From Saliterribacillus persicus (GTDB taxonomy: Bacteria > Bacillota > Bacilli > Bacillales > Amphibacillaceae), in contig NZ_QPJJ01000004.1 in NCBI RefSeq assembly GCF_003337485.1, positions 1-64,000 on the forward strand: DNA of 64,000 bases. The letters are read 5' to 3'. The notes beneath the pieces were generated by a model. It was not told where the DNA came from and searched no databases. It saw only the letters and a program-made list of their open reading frames with translations. Shown in pieces: positions 16,809-25,537 of this stretch (positions are counted from its first letter, which is position 1; every line of letters begins with the position of its first letter). Both the position numbers and the translations under genes were made by a program.

Positions 16809-17987
16809 TTATTTGTGGATTTTAGCTGTTACCAAAGTAAACATCTGCGCTACCATCGTGTTTCTCAATTTCACTTTTTCGAAAGGACCAATAATCATAA
16901 CACAATATGGCAAGCTACCAATTGAGAAAGTAAAGATTACAGAAAATAGTACAGTAAGAACAAGATATATCGCACTAGCGAGCAAAGCACTATTGATGAA
17001 ACCAGGTTCAATAATCATTGCAATCCACTCTAAAAAGATAAGGTGTACAAGATACGAACCAAATGTATACTTACCTATAAAGTTTAACAAACGAAAAAGG
17101 TATCCTTGTTTTTTGGTAATAGCAAGACTAACGCCATACAAAACTAATATCTGCAATAATACAAGAATAAACATAACCGGTGATAACGGTGTAACTTCAT
17201 TTAATGAAATGCCACTTGGGAACTGAACAAAATATATATAGCAACCTACTGCTATCGTTACTAGCAGTAATGCAGGCACCAATATCTTCATGGACTTTTT
17301 AATAAAAGCCGTCCATTGACTTAAGTAAAGTGCAGCAGTTCCACCTAATAAAAAGTAAATGAAGTAGAGCAAAAAGCTTCGATCCAAATATTTCAAGAAG
17401 AAGTTTTCAGTTAAATAGCTACCATCAAATACAAATTGGTTAAATCCAACTAATATTGCAAGATACGATGCTGGTATTAGAATAATGGTCATCCATCTAA
17501 AGTTATTAGATGCTACCATCTTGGCTTGAATTTTTTTATAACTCCAAACAAGAATTGGGAATAACAAGGAAAATTGAAAAACCATGACAACATACCATAA
17601 ATGGTTAGCTGCTGAACCTATTATTAATTGAGAACCAATTAACTCTAACCAGTTTACAGAAAAGCTAGGCAACTGAATGAACAAAGCACTATAGATCAAT
17701 GTCCAAAAAATAAATGGAATATAAGTATCCGCAATTTTCTTCGTTAGAAAAGAACGATACGAAACGCGGTGATAGTGATGATGAAATAATAAAAAGCCTG
17801 TAATAAATATAAATGCAGGTGCTGAAAATTTAAAAAATGTATAAAGATAGCTCATGATACTTAATTCCATTGCTACCGGAGAAGCCTTAAGCGCAAAGAC
17901 AATCGCACTTTGTGTGACCACTGCGATAAATGCTAATGCTTTTAAAATATTGATTTCATATAATAAATGACCTTTTTTAATATCCAC
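16809..17987 (-). CDS. Acyltransferase-3 family membrane protein (YfiQ-like)
   Basis: The 392-residue protein has about ten membrane spans and the acyltransferase-3 layout, starting with EINILKALAFIAVVTQSAIV. Such proteins O-acylate cell-surface polymers. The usual conserved Arg and His of the first span are replaced here by Lys16 and Ser27, so activity is uncertain. The start is GTG behind AGGGG, which itself lies in one arm of an inverted repeat (17996-18053). It is monocistronic, between two terminators. Confidence 0.85.
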   Translation of the reverse strand: MDIKKGHLLYEINILKALAFIAVVTQSAIVFALKASPVAMELSIMSYLYTFFKFSAPAFIFITGFLLFHHHYHRVSYRSFLTKKIADTYIPFIFWTLIYSALFIQLPSFSVNWLELIGSQLIIGSAANHLWYVVMVFQFSLLFPILVWSYKKIQAKMVASNNFRWMTIILIPASYLAILVGFNQFVFDGSYLTENFFLKYLDRSFLLYFIYFLLGGTAALYLSQWTAFIKKSMKILVPALLLVTIAVGCYIYFVQFPSGISLNEVTPLSPVMFILVLLQILVLYGVSLAITKKQGYLFRLLNFIGKYTFGSYLVHLIFLEWIAMIIEPGFINSALLASAIYLVLTVLFSVIFTFSIGSLPYCVMIIGPFEKVKLRNTMVAQMFTLVTAKIHK

Positions 17988-17995
17988 AAAAAGGA

Positions 17996-18053
17996 CCCCT
18001 ATCTAGTAAGATTACTTTAAGTATACAGACGGTAAGCGCTACCAAGATAGGGG
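17996..18053 (-). promoter_or_regulatory. Inverted repeat covering the acyltransferase ribosome-binding site
   Basis: A nine-base inverted repeat (CCCCTATCT at 18045-18053 and AGATAGGGG at 17996-18004 on the minus strand) surrounds a 40-base loop. The 3' arm contains AGGGG, the ribosome-binding site of the GTG start. If the whole repeat is transcribed, the site would be masked. A TATACT lies within the loop, so the transcript may instead begin inside it. Confidence 0.45.
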
Positions 18054-18133
18054 CATATTGTGAAATGTTTAACAATTTTGTGACTATTAATAGTTATTGT
18101 GATATAGTGCGCTTTCTTTTCTCGAATAAATTC

Positions 18134-18168
18134 AAAAAAGCACGAGCAAAAAGTTTGCCCGTGCTTTA
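18134..18168 (-). terminator. Terminator after cshA
   Basis: The 14-bp stem AAAGCACGGGCAAA/TTTGCTCGTGCTTT (one G-U pair) is followed by TTTTG on the minus strand. Confidence 0.9.
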
Positions 18169-18182
18169 CATAGAGTGTTTTA

Positions 18183-19637
18183 TTATTTCCCGCGTTTGTT
18201 TTGGAACTTACGATTTCTGCCTACAGGCTTACCTTTACCTGCAAAGCGATTGCGGCCTTTGTCGCCACCTCTAAAGTTACCTTTACCGCCACCGCCTTTA
18301 TTGTTACCTCTTTTCACACTAACAGGTTGAACCGAACTTAGTGTAACTGGAGCTTGTCTTCTTTCTTTTGTTAACAATTTTAAAGCAGCAGATACAATTG
18401 TAATCGAATCATGCTCGTCTAATAATTCAGCAGCAGTTTCACGATAATCACGTAATTCTTTGCTACCAATAGCAGACTGTAATCTAGAAACAGTTATTTG
18501 TTGTTGTCCACGCTTAGCTTCATCATAGCTTGGCGCATTTAGACGCTTCATTTTACTCTTTGTTACTTTTTCAATCAAGTGAAGATGCCCTATTTCTCTT
18601 GGTGTAATAAATGAAATAGCTTCACCCATTCTACCAGCACGACCAGTACGGCCAATACGGTGAACATAGCTTTCTGGATCTTGTGGAATATCAAAGTTAT
18701 ACACATGTGTAACACCTGATATGTCTAGTCCACGTGCAGCAACATCTGTTGCTACTAAGATTTCAATACGGCTATTTTTAAATTTATTTAAAACAGAAGT
18801 ACGTTTTCCTTGTGTAAGGTCACCGTGAATACCTTCTGCTTTGAAACCACGAGCCTGCAAACCATCTGTTAATTCGTCTACACGTTTCTTTGTACGACCA
18901 AAAATGATCGCTAATTCTGGTACATGTACATCTAATAAATTTGTTAGTGTATCAAATTTTTGCTTCTCATGTACTTCAACAAAGAATTGATCGATATTGG
19001 AAACGGTCATTTCTTTTGATTTTACTTTTACTTCTTCAGGCTGTTTCATTAGTGTCGCAGCAATGTTACGGATTTCTTTCGGCATTGTTGCTGAAAACAG
19101 TAATGTTTGACGATCTTCTGGAATAGCTTTTAAGATATCACGAATATCATCAATAAAGCCCATGTTTAACATTTCATCTGCTTCATCTAATACAGCAGTA
19201 TGAACGTTATCAATACGGATCGTACGACGACGTAAGTGGTCTAAAAGTCTACCTGGTGTTGCTACAACGATATGAGGACCATCTTTAAGCGCTCTGATTT
19301 GTCGCTCCATGTGTTGCCCACCATATACAGGTAATGTACGAATGCTTTTGAATTTCCCTAGCTTGTGCATTTCTTCAGAAACTTGAATTGCCAATTCTCT
19401 TGTAGGCGCAACAATTAATCCTTGTATTTTACGTACCTTTGGATCAATCTTTTCTAGCATTGGAATACCAAATGCCGCTGTTTTACCAGTACCCGTTTGA
19501 GCTTGGCCGATAACGTCCTTACCATCCATACCTAATGGAATCGTTTGTTCCTGAATTGGCGTTGCCTCTTCAAATCCCATTTTTTCTAATGCCTTCATTA
19601 TTGATTCTGAAATACCTAATTCTTTAAAAGTTGTCAC
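18183..19637 (-). CDS. cshA: DEAD-box RNA helicase CshA
   Basis: The 484-residue helicase has the Q motif and [20 protein letters not shown] (motif I), [13 protein letters not shown] (II), SATMP (III) and [11 protein letters not shown] (VI). The C-terminal tail (about 435-484) is rich in Gly, Lys and Arg and typical for RNA binding. CshA works in RNA turnover and ribosome assembly and is linked to the degradosome in B. subtilis. The start is GTG with AAAGGAG 12 bases upstream. A 255-nt structured leader precedes it. In B. subtilis the gene (ydbR) is also a near neighbour of ydcA-acpS. Confidence 0.95.
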   Translation of the reverse strand: MTTFKELGISESIMKALEKMGFEEATPIQEQTIPLGMDGKDVIGQAQTGTGKTAAFGIPMLEKIDPKVRKIQGLIVAPTRELAIQVSEEMHKLGKFKSIRTLPVYGGQHMERQIRALKDGPHIVVATPGRLLDHLRRRTIRIDNVHTAVLDEADEMLNMGFIDDIRDILKAIPEDRQTLLFSATMPKEIRNIAATLMKQPEEVKVKSKEMTVSNIDQFFVEVHEKQKFDTLTNLLDVHVPELAIIFGRTKKRVDELTDGLQARGFKAEGIHGDLTQGKRTSVLNKFKNSRIEILVATDVAARGLDISGVTHVYNFDIPQDPESYVHRIGRTGRAGRMGEAISFITPREIGHLHLIEKVTKSKMKRLNAPSYDEAKRGQQQITVSRLQSAIGSKELRDYRETAAELLDEHDSITIVSAALKLLTKERRQAPVTLSSVQPVSVKRGNNKGGGGKGNFRGGDKGRNRFAGKGKPVGRNRKFQNKRGK

Positions 19638-19898
19638 TATTATCTTCTACTCCTTTTTTCTTAAAATCTCATCGTTAATCATTTATAATTTGCTACATTT
19701 TCATCTACTTTAAAATTTCAACTCTTCATATAGCTTAACCAATCTTGTAGTTAATCACAAGGATAGGCTAAGCGTCCACATCTAAACCTATTCCTTACGC
19801 TCTTGTTTAAATAACTTGCCAAAATTCAGACCATAGAAAAAGCCTTCCTCCACATTCCTTGGAAGAGGCTTATAAATGAGCACGCAATGGATTATTCA
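19638..19898 (-). promoter_or_regulatory. Structured 5' leader of cshA with early terminator-like hairpin
   Basis: The leader of about 255 nt contains an early hairpin (19840-19871) followed by TTTTTC, which resembles an intrinsic terminator about 55 nt into the transcript. Further down are a second stem (AAGGAATAGG with CCTATCCTT, about 19755-19797) and a third (CTTGT with ACAAG, about 19745-19762), which partly overlap. I recognise no known riboswitch class. The layout suggests attenuation or antitermination control, but this is inference. Confidence 0.45.
19840..19871 (-). terminator. Terminator-like hairpin early in the cshA leader
   Basis: AAGCC-(TC bulge)-TTCC pairs with GGAAGGCTT around a 12-base loop, followed by a run of U on the minus strand. 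No minus-strand gene ends upstream, since the neighbour is divergent, so it must act inside the cshA leader or end a short RNA. Confidence 0.6.
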
Positions 19899-19928
19899 AT
19901 CATACCATACTCTTCCGATTTATTCCAA
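19899..19928 (-). promoter_or_regulatory. Promoter of cshA
   Basis: The minus strand has TTGGAA (19923-19928), an 18-bp spacer and TATGAT (19899-19904), the latter extended by TGG. It would start a leader of about 255 nt. Confidence 0.55.
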
Positions 19929-20032
19929 CTTTATTTGAAATGATTTTCAATTGATTCCGTGTTAGAATTGTAATATTAGTCAAGGATAGAACTATAATCT
20001 AAAAAATCCAAATAGATGCAGGAGTTAACTTT

Positions 20033-20938
20033 ATGCAAAAAAATCAAATCTACCCTTATGTCGCTGTATTAATTGGTGTTATTTCTGTCTCTACCGCTGC
20101 CGTTTTGGTTAAATTAGCAACAGATGCACCAGCGGCCATTATTGCAAACTATCGCTTATTACTTGCAGTGCTTATCATGTTACCTTTTATTTTACTAAAA
20201 AAAAGAGTGGAGCTCACCCGCCTAACTAAAAGGGATTGGATTTTTACAAGTCTAGCTGGAATCAGTTTAGCTTTACACTTTATTTTCTGGTTTGAATCGT
20301 TAAATTATACATCTGTCGCAAGTTCTGTTGTACTCGTTACCTTACAACCGATTTTTGCTTTTATTGGGACCTATTTATTTTTTAAAGAAAGGTTCTCAGC
20401 GGGTGCCGTCATTAGTATGATTATCGCTATATTTGGAAGCACCATTATTGCTTGGGGTGATTTTCGTGTAGATGAAGAAGCTCTCTTTGGTGATATATTA
20501 GCGATCATTGGTGCTGTAATGATTACCATCTACTTTTTATTCGGTCAAACGGTTAGAAAAACAATGTCAGTTATGAGCTATACATTTGTTGTTTACGGGA
20601 TTGGAGCTCTCACTTTACTTGTCTATAACCTCATCATACAGAATGAATTCACCGGATATGACAGTGATCATTGGCTAATCTTTTTAGCACTAGCTATTAT
20701 ACCAACATTCTTTGGGCATACGCTGTTTAATTGGGCCATCAGATGGGTTAGTACTTCCATCATTTCCATGGGTATTATTTTTGAACCAGTTGGAGCGTCT
20801 ATATTAGCTTATTTCATTCTAGGCGAGCAAATTTCTTGGTCCCAATGGTTAGGTGGAACGATTGTTATATTCGGCCTATTCTTATTTATTGCTAGTACAC
20901 GTAGAAAAAGGAAAATGAAACTTACTATTTCATCCTAA
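20033..20938 (+). CDS. EamA-family (DMT superfamily) transporter
   Basis: The 301-residue membrane protein has ten spans arranged as two EamA repeats (about 8-140 and 150-292), with the typical LQPIFAFIGTYLFFKERF and FEPVGASILAYFILGE motifs ending each repeat. It is a likely metabolite or drug exporter; the substrate cannot be told from sequence. GCAGGAG lies eight bases before the ATG. It stands alone, divergent from cshA and convergent with the esterase gene. Confidence 0.9.
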   Translation: MQKNQIYPYVAVLIGVISVSTAAVLVKLATDAPAAIIANYRLLLAVLIMLPFILLKKRVELTRLTKRDWIFTSLAGISLALHFIFWFESLNYTSVASSVVLVTLQPIFAFIGTYLFFKERFSAGAVISMIIAIFGSTIIAWGDFRVDEEALFGDILAIIGAVMITIYFLFGQTVRKTMSVMSYTFVVYGIGALTLLVYNLIIQNEFTGYDSDHWLIFLALAIIPTFFGHTLFNWAIRWVSTSIISMGIIFEPVGASILAYFILGEQISWSQWLGGTIVIFGLFLFIASTRRKRKMKLTISS

Positions 20939-20948
20939 TAAATCAAAA

Positions 20949-20978
20949 AAGAGGTAGCATTTTATTTTGCTACCTCTT
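20949..20978 (-). terminator. Bidirectional terminator between EamA and esterase genes
   Basis: The stem AAGAGGTAGCA/TGCTACCTCTT has TTTTTTGATT after it on the minus strand. It overlaps the last codons of the leftward esterase gene and also lies right after the rightward EamA gene. Confidence 0.85.
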
Positions 20979-21653
20979 CAAAAATTTATATACTGCTTTT
21001 GTCACTACTTCTTTATCTTCTCCTAGGCATATCAAATGCTTAGAGTCATGATAATAGATAATTTCTGTCTCCACCGGTATTTCTCTATCTAAATACTCTA
21101 CTGCATTATACGGCACCATTCCATCCTGAATTCCTTGGGCAATAAAGACTGGACAATATACTTTCTTCAAATATGGTTGGGTAAACTGCATACACTTTAA
21201 AAATTCAAGTGTTGCCTTTGGAGGCACTGCTCCTTTTTTTCTCAAATAATGATGCAGTAGCGGATCATCCTGCAACGTATTTTGCAATCCTTTTTTAGCA
21301 AATCCTAGAATATCTATTGCTATTTGCTTAAAGCTTATATACCTTCTAGAGGCCGACAATAAAACTAATTTATCACTTTTATATTTCGCCGCTAAATAGG
21401 CCGCGATCATCCCTCCCATTGAGAAACCAACGAGATATATTGTTTCATAATGCTTTTGTATGCTTAAATAAAGGGATTCAATCTTTTCAATCCAATCTTC
21501 ATACGTCACATCATCTAACTGCAAATCTAGGCCATGTCCAGGCATACGTGGTGTCACCACATACCAATTTGTATGTAACTTTAAATGGTCCGCGAGCGGC
21601 TCTACTTCATAAGGTCCACCAGTAAATCCATGTATACAGATGCATGCTATCAT
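20970..21653 (-). CDS. Alpha/beta-hydrolase, carboxylesterase Est30-like
   Basis: The 227-residue hydrolase has the oxyanion motif HGFTGGP (9-14 region), nucleophile Ser78 in GFSMGG, acid Asp177 (GIQDGMVP) and His206 (DSKHLI). Size and motifs fit the Bacillus thermostable carboxylesterase/monoacylglycerol lipase group. It acts in the cytoplasm on short esters; the natural substrate is unknown. No signal peptide. Confidence 0.88.
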   Translation of the reverse strand: MIACICIHGFTGGPYEVEPLADHLKLHTNWYVVTPRMPGHGLDLQLDDVTYEDWIEKIESLYLSIQKHYETIYLVGFSMGGMIAAYLAAKYKSDKLVLLSASRRYISFKQIAIDILGFAKKGLQNTLQDDPLLHHYLRKKGAVPPKATLEFLKCMQFTQPYLKKVYCPVFIAQGIQDGMVPYNAVEYLDREIPVETEIIYYHDSKHLICLGEDKEVVTKAVYKFLKR

Positions 21654-21701
21654 AATTATAATCCCTTCTATTCATAAACTTGTCTACTTGTTAAAGAGAA
21701 A

Positions 21702-21728
21702 AATCCTTGCCCTTTTCGGCAAGGAAAT
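21702..21728 (-). terminator. Terminator after the yppG-like gene
   Basis: The stem CCTTGCC/GGCAAGG with a six-base loop is followed by ATTTTTCTC on the minus strand. Confidence 0.85.
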
Positions 21729-21732
21729 CCTA

Positions 21733-22029
21733 TTATTTTATACCCTTAATTATATTTCCAAAACTCTTTACGACTGGTGAGATTTGTTGGTATGTCGCAT
21801 TTAATTGTCCTATTGTATCAAGAACTTTGTCTATATCAATTTGACCATTCTCATCTTGAAAGACTGTAATGAAATTGGATACTGCTTGCTTTTGCTGCAT
21901 GGATTGAGGGTAGCTTTGATGATAAGGATTCGAAAATGGTGCTACAGGATATTGCTGATAGGAATGATAAGGTGAATGTATTTGTTGTGGATATCCTGGT
22001 GGACCCTGATTAGGATGGTAGGGATACAT
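21733..22029 (-). CDS. YppG-like protein
   Basis: The 98-residue protein has an N-terminal half rich in Pro, Tyr, Gln and His (about 1-48), a low-complexity composition seen in spore coat proteins. A conserved C-terminal half (FQDENGQIDIDKVLDTIGQL) matches the YppG family of spore-formers. Function is not established; a coat or spore-related role is inferred from composition. A good ribosome-binding site precedes the ATG. Confidence 0.8.
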   Translation of the reverse strand: MYPYHPNQGPPGYPQQIHSPYHSYQQYPVAPFSNPYHQSYPQSMQQKQAVSNFITVFQDENGQIDIDKVLDTIGQLNATYQQISPVVKSFGNIIKGIK

Positions 22030-22118
22030 TTAAATTCTCTCCTTTCCTATACCTTTACTTTTACTATATGGAAATAGGAAAGAATTTGGCACTGAATTTG
22101 AAGTAAAAATAAGTTCCA

Positions 22119-22154
22119 TCAAAAAAGTCTATCCAAATCGACAGACATTTTTTG
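22119..22154 (-). terminator. Terminator after the glutaredoxin-like gene
   Basis: CAAAAAA-TGTCT pairs with AGAC-TTTTTTG on the minus strand, ending in a U-run, just after the stop codon. Confidence 0.65.
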
Positions 22155-22161
22155 AGCTTTT

Positions 22162-22398
22162 TTATACCCCAAGTGCATTCTTTATTTTATGCTTTCTTAG
22201 TCCGAGTATACATCTATCGTTAATAAATACTGCAGGTGTTACATAAACATTTTTTTGCTGTAATTCTTTTAAAAAATTACGGTCATGCGTAGTATTTTTT
22301 TCTTCAAATTCTATATTTAATTCCGTTAAATAATCCATAACATTTTGGCATTCGTCACAATTTTCGCTCGTGTAAACAACTACTTGTTTTCCATCCAT
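22162..22398 (-). CDS. Glutaredoxin-like thiol-redox protein
   Basis: This small 78-residue thioredoxin fold has the active-site pair Cys14-Asp-Glu-Cys17 and the cis-proline motif YVTPAVFIN. It likely reduces or senses protein disulfides, or works with bacillithiol. AGGGGGC lies eight bases upstream of the ATG. It follows the MarR gene by 92 bases on the same strand, so they may share a transcript; a redox-sensing pair is possible but not shown. Confidence 0.85.
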   Translation of the reverse strand: MDGKQVVVYTSENCDECQNVMDYLTELNIEFEEKNTTHDRNFLKELQQKNVYVTPAVFINDRCILGLRKHKIKNALGV

Positions 22399-22490
22399 TT
22401 TATTATGCCCCCTAGTTGTTTTTCTAGTTTATATAATTAATATTACCCATTAAAAACTAGAATCAAACTACTTTAGAGCAAACCATGTCT

Positions 22491-22958
22491 TTATTTAGCG
22501 AATTTATCAGCAAAAGTTCCTAATTTCTTCAATAGTTCGACCGCTTCCTTCTTCTCTTCTTCTGTTAGTCCATCTGTAATCGATTCAATTTGCTTCCAAT
22601 GCTCAGGAAAAATATTATGTAACAAGTTTGAACCTTCTTCTGTTAAAGAAGCATAGGTTATTCTTCGGTCAGTCGGACATGGGGTTCTTTTTATCAAACC
22701 TTTTTTCTCTAATTTATCAACCACGTAAGTTATACTTCCACTCGCTAGAAGAATCCTGTCTCCTATTTTTTGAAGCGGTTGGTCACCACGGTGATATAAT
22801 AGCTCGAGAACCGCAAAGTCAGTAGTATTTAAACCATGACTTCTAATGTCTTCCGCTACTTGATCATAAACAGATCGATATGCTTTAGATAAGACTACAA
22901 ATAATTTTAAAGAGGGATCTTGCTTCTTCTCCATATAATGCGCTTTATCTTCTTTCAT
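22491..22958 (-). CDS. MarR-family transcriptional regulator (MhqR-like)
   Basis: The protein of about 155 residues has a winged helix (FAVLELLYHRGDQPLQKIG, then SGSITYVVDKLEKKGLIKR) and the wing motif PTDRRITYASLTEEG. It resembles B. subtilis MhqR, a repressor of quinone/thiol stress genes, but the identity is not certain. A near-consensus promoter overlaps the end of the upstream permease gene. The ATG at 22958 is preferred; a GTG three codons earlier is too close to the ribosome-binding site. Confidence 0.85.
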   Translation of the reverse strand: MKEDKAHYMEKKQDPSLKLFVVLSKAYRSVYDQVAEDIRSHGLNTTDFAVLELLYHRGDQPLQKIGDRILLASGSITYVVDKLEKKGLIKRTPCPTDRRITYASLTEEGSNLLHNIFPEHWKQIESITDGLTEEEKKEAVELLKKLGTFADKFAK

Positions 22959-22991
22959 GCTCTTCACCCTCTCCTTTTATGCACTACACGT

Positions 22992-23020
22992 ATTATAGGC
23001 AAGCTGCCAATATTAGTCAA
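22992..23020 (-). promoter_or_regulatory. Sigma-A promoter of the marR-like gene
   Basis: The minus strand has TTGACT (23015-23020), a 17-bp spacer and a perfect TATAAT (22992-22997). The -35 box contains the stop codon of the upstream ABC permease. Confidence 0.85.
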
Positions 23021-24435
23021 ATTTCTTTTTTTACTATACCGAACGAATTTTTACCTTTATTTTTAATAAGATCCACAACTAGTAACAAAGAAAGGTACGT
23101 TACAAATTCATAATAAATACTCAAAGGAATGCTTGCAAATAGAATAATTGGGTACAAATATGAAAGTACCATTTGTTTAGGATAGGCTCTATTTATTTTT
23201 AGGATTTGCTTATTTATTTGTCGGTGTAATATGATAATTCCAGCTATGCTAAACAGGACTATAAATAGAAATGTTTCTATGTGAGCCCCCATGACAGAAA
23301 TAGAAATAGCTCCAAAAAAAGTAATATATACTCCTCCGATAATATACATCCAGAATAGGAATGCTCGTTTGAATATATCCATATCCCAAGGCAAGCTATG
23401 TACTAATTTTTCATCAAAGCCCGCTGCAAAGAAGCTTGACGCAACAATGCTATATAAGAATATCGAAAGGCAAATACCAACGACAAATAGCGATTCTTCT
23501 TTGATCATTAGAACAGGAACAATGATAAGAATAGACCCAAAGCCTTGAAATACTTTATCCTTTACTTTAAGTAAACTGCTTTTCCATAAATGTCTATAAA
23601 TTATAGTCGAGTGTTGATATGGAAAGGAGCGCTTTTGTTTTTCTGATTGAAATAACTGGCTCAAAAATCCTATTTTCTTTTCTGGCTTAATTTTCATTTC
23701 AGACATTGTATTAATGAAAAACATATTCCATACTGCAAGGTCATTGGTTTCAACCACACGCATCCAATCTATATTTGTTAATCGCATCCTCCATAGATAG
23801 TAATTTATAAGAACAAGCCCCACTAAAAGAATAGAGATTAACAAGCTCGATGATAAATAAATGGAACTAAAACCAATCAAAGACATTACTATCGTCAGCA
23901 AAAGGACAATGCTAATCTTCTTCCAAGATTTTATTTGAAATAGATACCACTGCGGCACAATCAAGAGAAGTTGAATTAATAAGTAAAGACCAAGTATTTT
24001 TAACACAAAAACAGGAGATAACGGCAAAAACAATAAAATCAGGCCTAATAATCCATAGCTTATTAATTTAAAAACTCGCATAACTAAACTTAAAAGCCAA
24101 ATGTTTTTATTATCGTAAGGTAAAAATGTTAATTTCATCTCTGCACTCGTATAAGGGATCCCAGGTTTTGAAAAAGATGAAAAAAGCATTCGACCTACAC
24201 CTGCAAGAATCAATACTTCCATATTATTTGATAAATAAACTTCTATTTCGATAAAATAGGATTGATAGGCTTGTAAGGTTTCTAACCCAATAAATACTAG
24301 AAATATTAGAAAAGCAGCTAAATAGATGGAAATTGTAACGTCAAACGCCATATTAAATGCTAATTTATAAAGCTTCTTTTTCTTCTCCAGTCGACTTTTA
24401 TGTATAGAATAGTAGACCTTACTCAAACTACTCAT
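23017..24435 (-). CDS. ABC transporter permease (EcsB/YthQ-like)
   Basis: The 472-residue protein has about ten to twelve membrane spans and a cytosolic, basic stretch near the N-terminus (RLEKKKKLYK) and mid-protein (EKKIGFLSQLFQSEKQKRS). The layout resembles EcsB- and YthQ-type permeases. The ATG at 24435 has AAGAAGG seven bases upstream and overlaps the ATPase gene by eight bases, showing translational coupling. It is the last gene of the five-gene ECF operon. Substrate unknown. Confidence 0.8.
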   Translation of the reverse strand: MSSLSKVYYSIHKSRLEKKKKLYKLAFNMAFDVTISIYLAAFLIFLVFIGLETLQAYQSYFIEIEVYLSNNMEVLILAGVGRMLFSSFSKPGIPYTSAEMKLTFLPYDNKNIWLLSLVMRVFKLISYGLLGLILLFLPLSPVFVLKILGLYLLIQLLLIVPQWYLFQIKSWKKISIVLLLTIVMSLIGFSSIYLSSSLLISILLVGLVLINYYLWRMRLTNIDWMRVVETNDLAVWNMFFINTMSEMKIKPEKKIGFLSQLFQSEKQKRSFPYQHSTIIYRHLWKSSLLKVKDKVFQGFGSILIIVPVLMIKEESLFVVGICLSIFLYSIVASSFFAAGFDEKLVHSLPWDMDIFKRAFLFWMYIIGGVYITFFGAISISVMGAHIETFLFIVLFSIAGIIILHRQINKQILKINRAYPKQMVLSYLYPIILFASIPLSIYYEFVTYLSLLLVVDLIKNKGKNSFGIVKKEI

Positions 24436-25120
24436 GATAAAACCTTCTTGATAAGCCCTCAAAATCTTTCATTAATCCTTGTTGATCTATCCTTCCATGT
24501 TTTAGCATAATAAAATAGTCCGCTAGCTGACGCATGCGATCTAATTGGTGACTGGTTAGCAAAATGGTTGTTCCCTTTCTTGCTTTTTCTAATAGTAAAT
24601 ATTCCAAATAATCAGCGGCGTAAATATCTAATCCCATAAATGGTTCATCTACTAAGAGTACCGGAACATCAGGGAGGAGGGCACAAATCGTCTGTACTTT
24701 TTGGCGCATCCCTTTGGAGAGAGATTCCGGATATTCGTTTAGCTTATCTTCTATTTCGAATTTTTCCGCATACCTTTTTACTCGTTCGTTTAATACAGCT
24801 TCTTCAATATGGTAGCTTTGACCATACAATTGAAAATGCTGCATCGCTGTCAGCTCTGACAAGAGAAATGGTTCCTCAGGAATATAAGAGAGTTTTCTTT
24901 TAAAATCAGCAAATTGTCTATCTTGATCTACTTCATCTATAAGAATTCTTCCATCCTTTTTTTCCTGCCAGCCCATAATTGTTTTCATAACTGTCGATTT
25001 ACCTGCACCATTATGTCCAATCAGTGCATAAATCGCTCCCTTTTCTAATCTGAAGGAAATGGAGCTGAGGATTTTTTCACGAGCGAGCTCTACCGATACT
25101 TGTTCCAAACTTAGTGTCAC
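24428..25120 (-). CDS. ABC transporter ATP-binding protein
   Basis: The 230-residue ATPase has Walker A GHNGAGKST, signature LSKGMRQK, Walker B VLLVDEPFMGLD and the switch His in LLTSHQ. It is closest in style to EcsA/YthP exporters. It lies 50 bases downstream of the CuA-type lipoprotein and overlaps the permease gene, so the two form one transporter. Confidence 0.9.
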   Translation of the reverse strand: MTLSLEQVSVELAREKILSSISFRLEKGAIYALIGHNGAGKSTVMKTIMGWQEKKDGRILIDEVDQDRQFADFKRKLSYIPEEPFLLSELTAMQHFQLYGQSYHIEEAVLNERVKRYAEKFEIEDKLNEYPESLSKGMRQKVQTICALLPDVPVLLVDEPFMGLDIYAADYLEYLLLEKARKGTTILLTSHQLDRMRQLADYFIMLKHGRIDQQGLMKDFEGLSRRFYHE

Positions 25121-25170
25121 CCTATCACCTCTTTTCTTTTCATACGAAAAAGAGTAGCAAAAAGTTTCCC

Positions 25171-25530
25171 TTATTTCACAATTAAGCTTGCAACCATGTC
25201 ATCATGACCAGTCCCGCATGGTAAATTACAGTAAATTAAATATTCACCAGGCTCTTCTACCGTAATCGTCTGTCTTCCATCTTTTTTAATATCAACATCG
25301 AGCTCACTTATTTTAATACCATGAACTCCTTCTTGATTTTTAAATTGAATTGTAACCGGAACACCAGCTGGTATCGTATAAGACTCTTGATCAAAGGTAT
25401 AATTAGTTCCTTCAATCACAATGCTTTCGTCCGCCATTTCCGTACTAGTATTGTCATTTTCAGCGCCACAAGCGTTAAGGGTAAGGAAAATAACACCTAC
25501 TGCCAACAATATTAATATCTTTTTCATCAT
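25171..25530 (-). CDS. Lipoprotein with a CuA-type cupredoxin domain
   Basis: The 119-residue protein has a lipobox LNAC (Cys21) and a cupredoxin fold resembling cytochrome oxidase subunit II. It has a complete set of possible CuA ligands: His70 (GVHGI), Cys101, Cys105, His109 and Met112, spaced as C-x3-C-x3-H-x2-M. It should sit on the outer membrane face and bind copper. Start may be the first or second ATG (25530 or 25527). The gene lies seven bases after the anti-sigma gene and before the ABC genes, an unusual context for a CuA protein. Confidence 0.85.
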   Translation of the reverse strand: MMKKILILLAVGVIFLTLNACGAENDNTSTEMADESIVIEGTNYTFDQESYTIPAGVPVTIQFKNQEGVHGIKISELDVDIKKDGRQTITVEEPGEYLIYCNLPCGTGHDDMVASLIVK

Positions 25531-25537
25531 TTGCCCC

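Noticed and set aside
18015-18045. CcpA (cre-like) site GGTAGCGCTTACC upstream of the acyltransferase gene
   Set aside because: It has at least two mismatches to the cre consensus and no carbon-metabolism gene is nearby.
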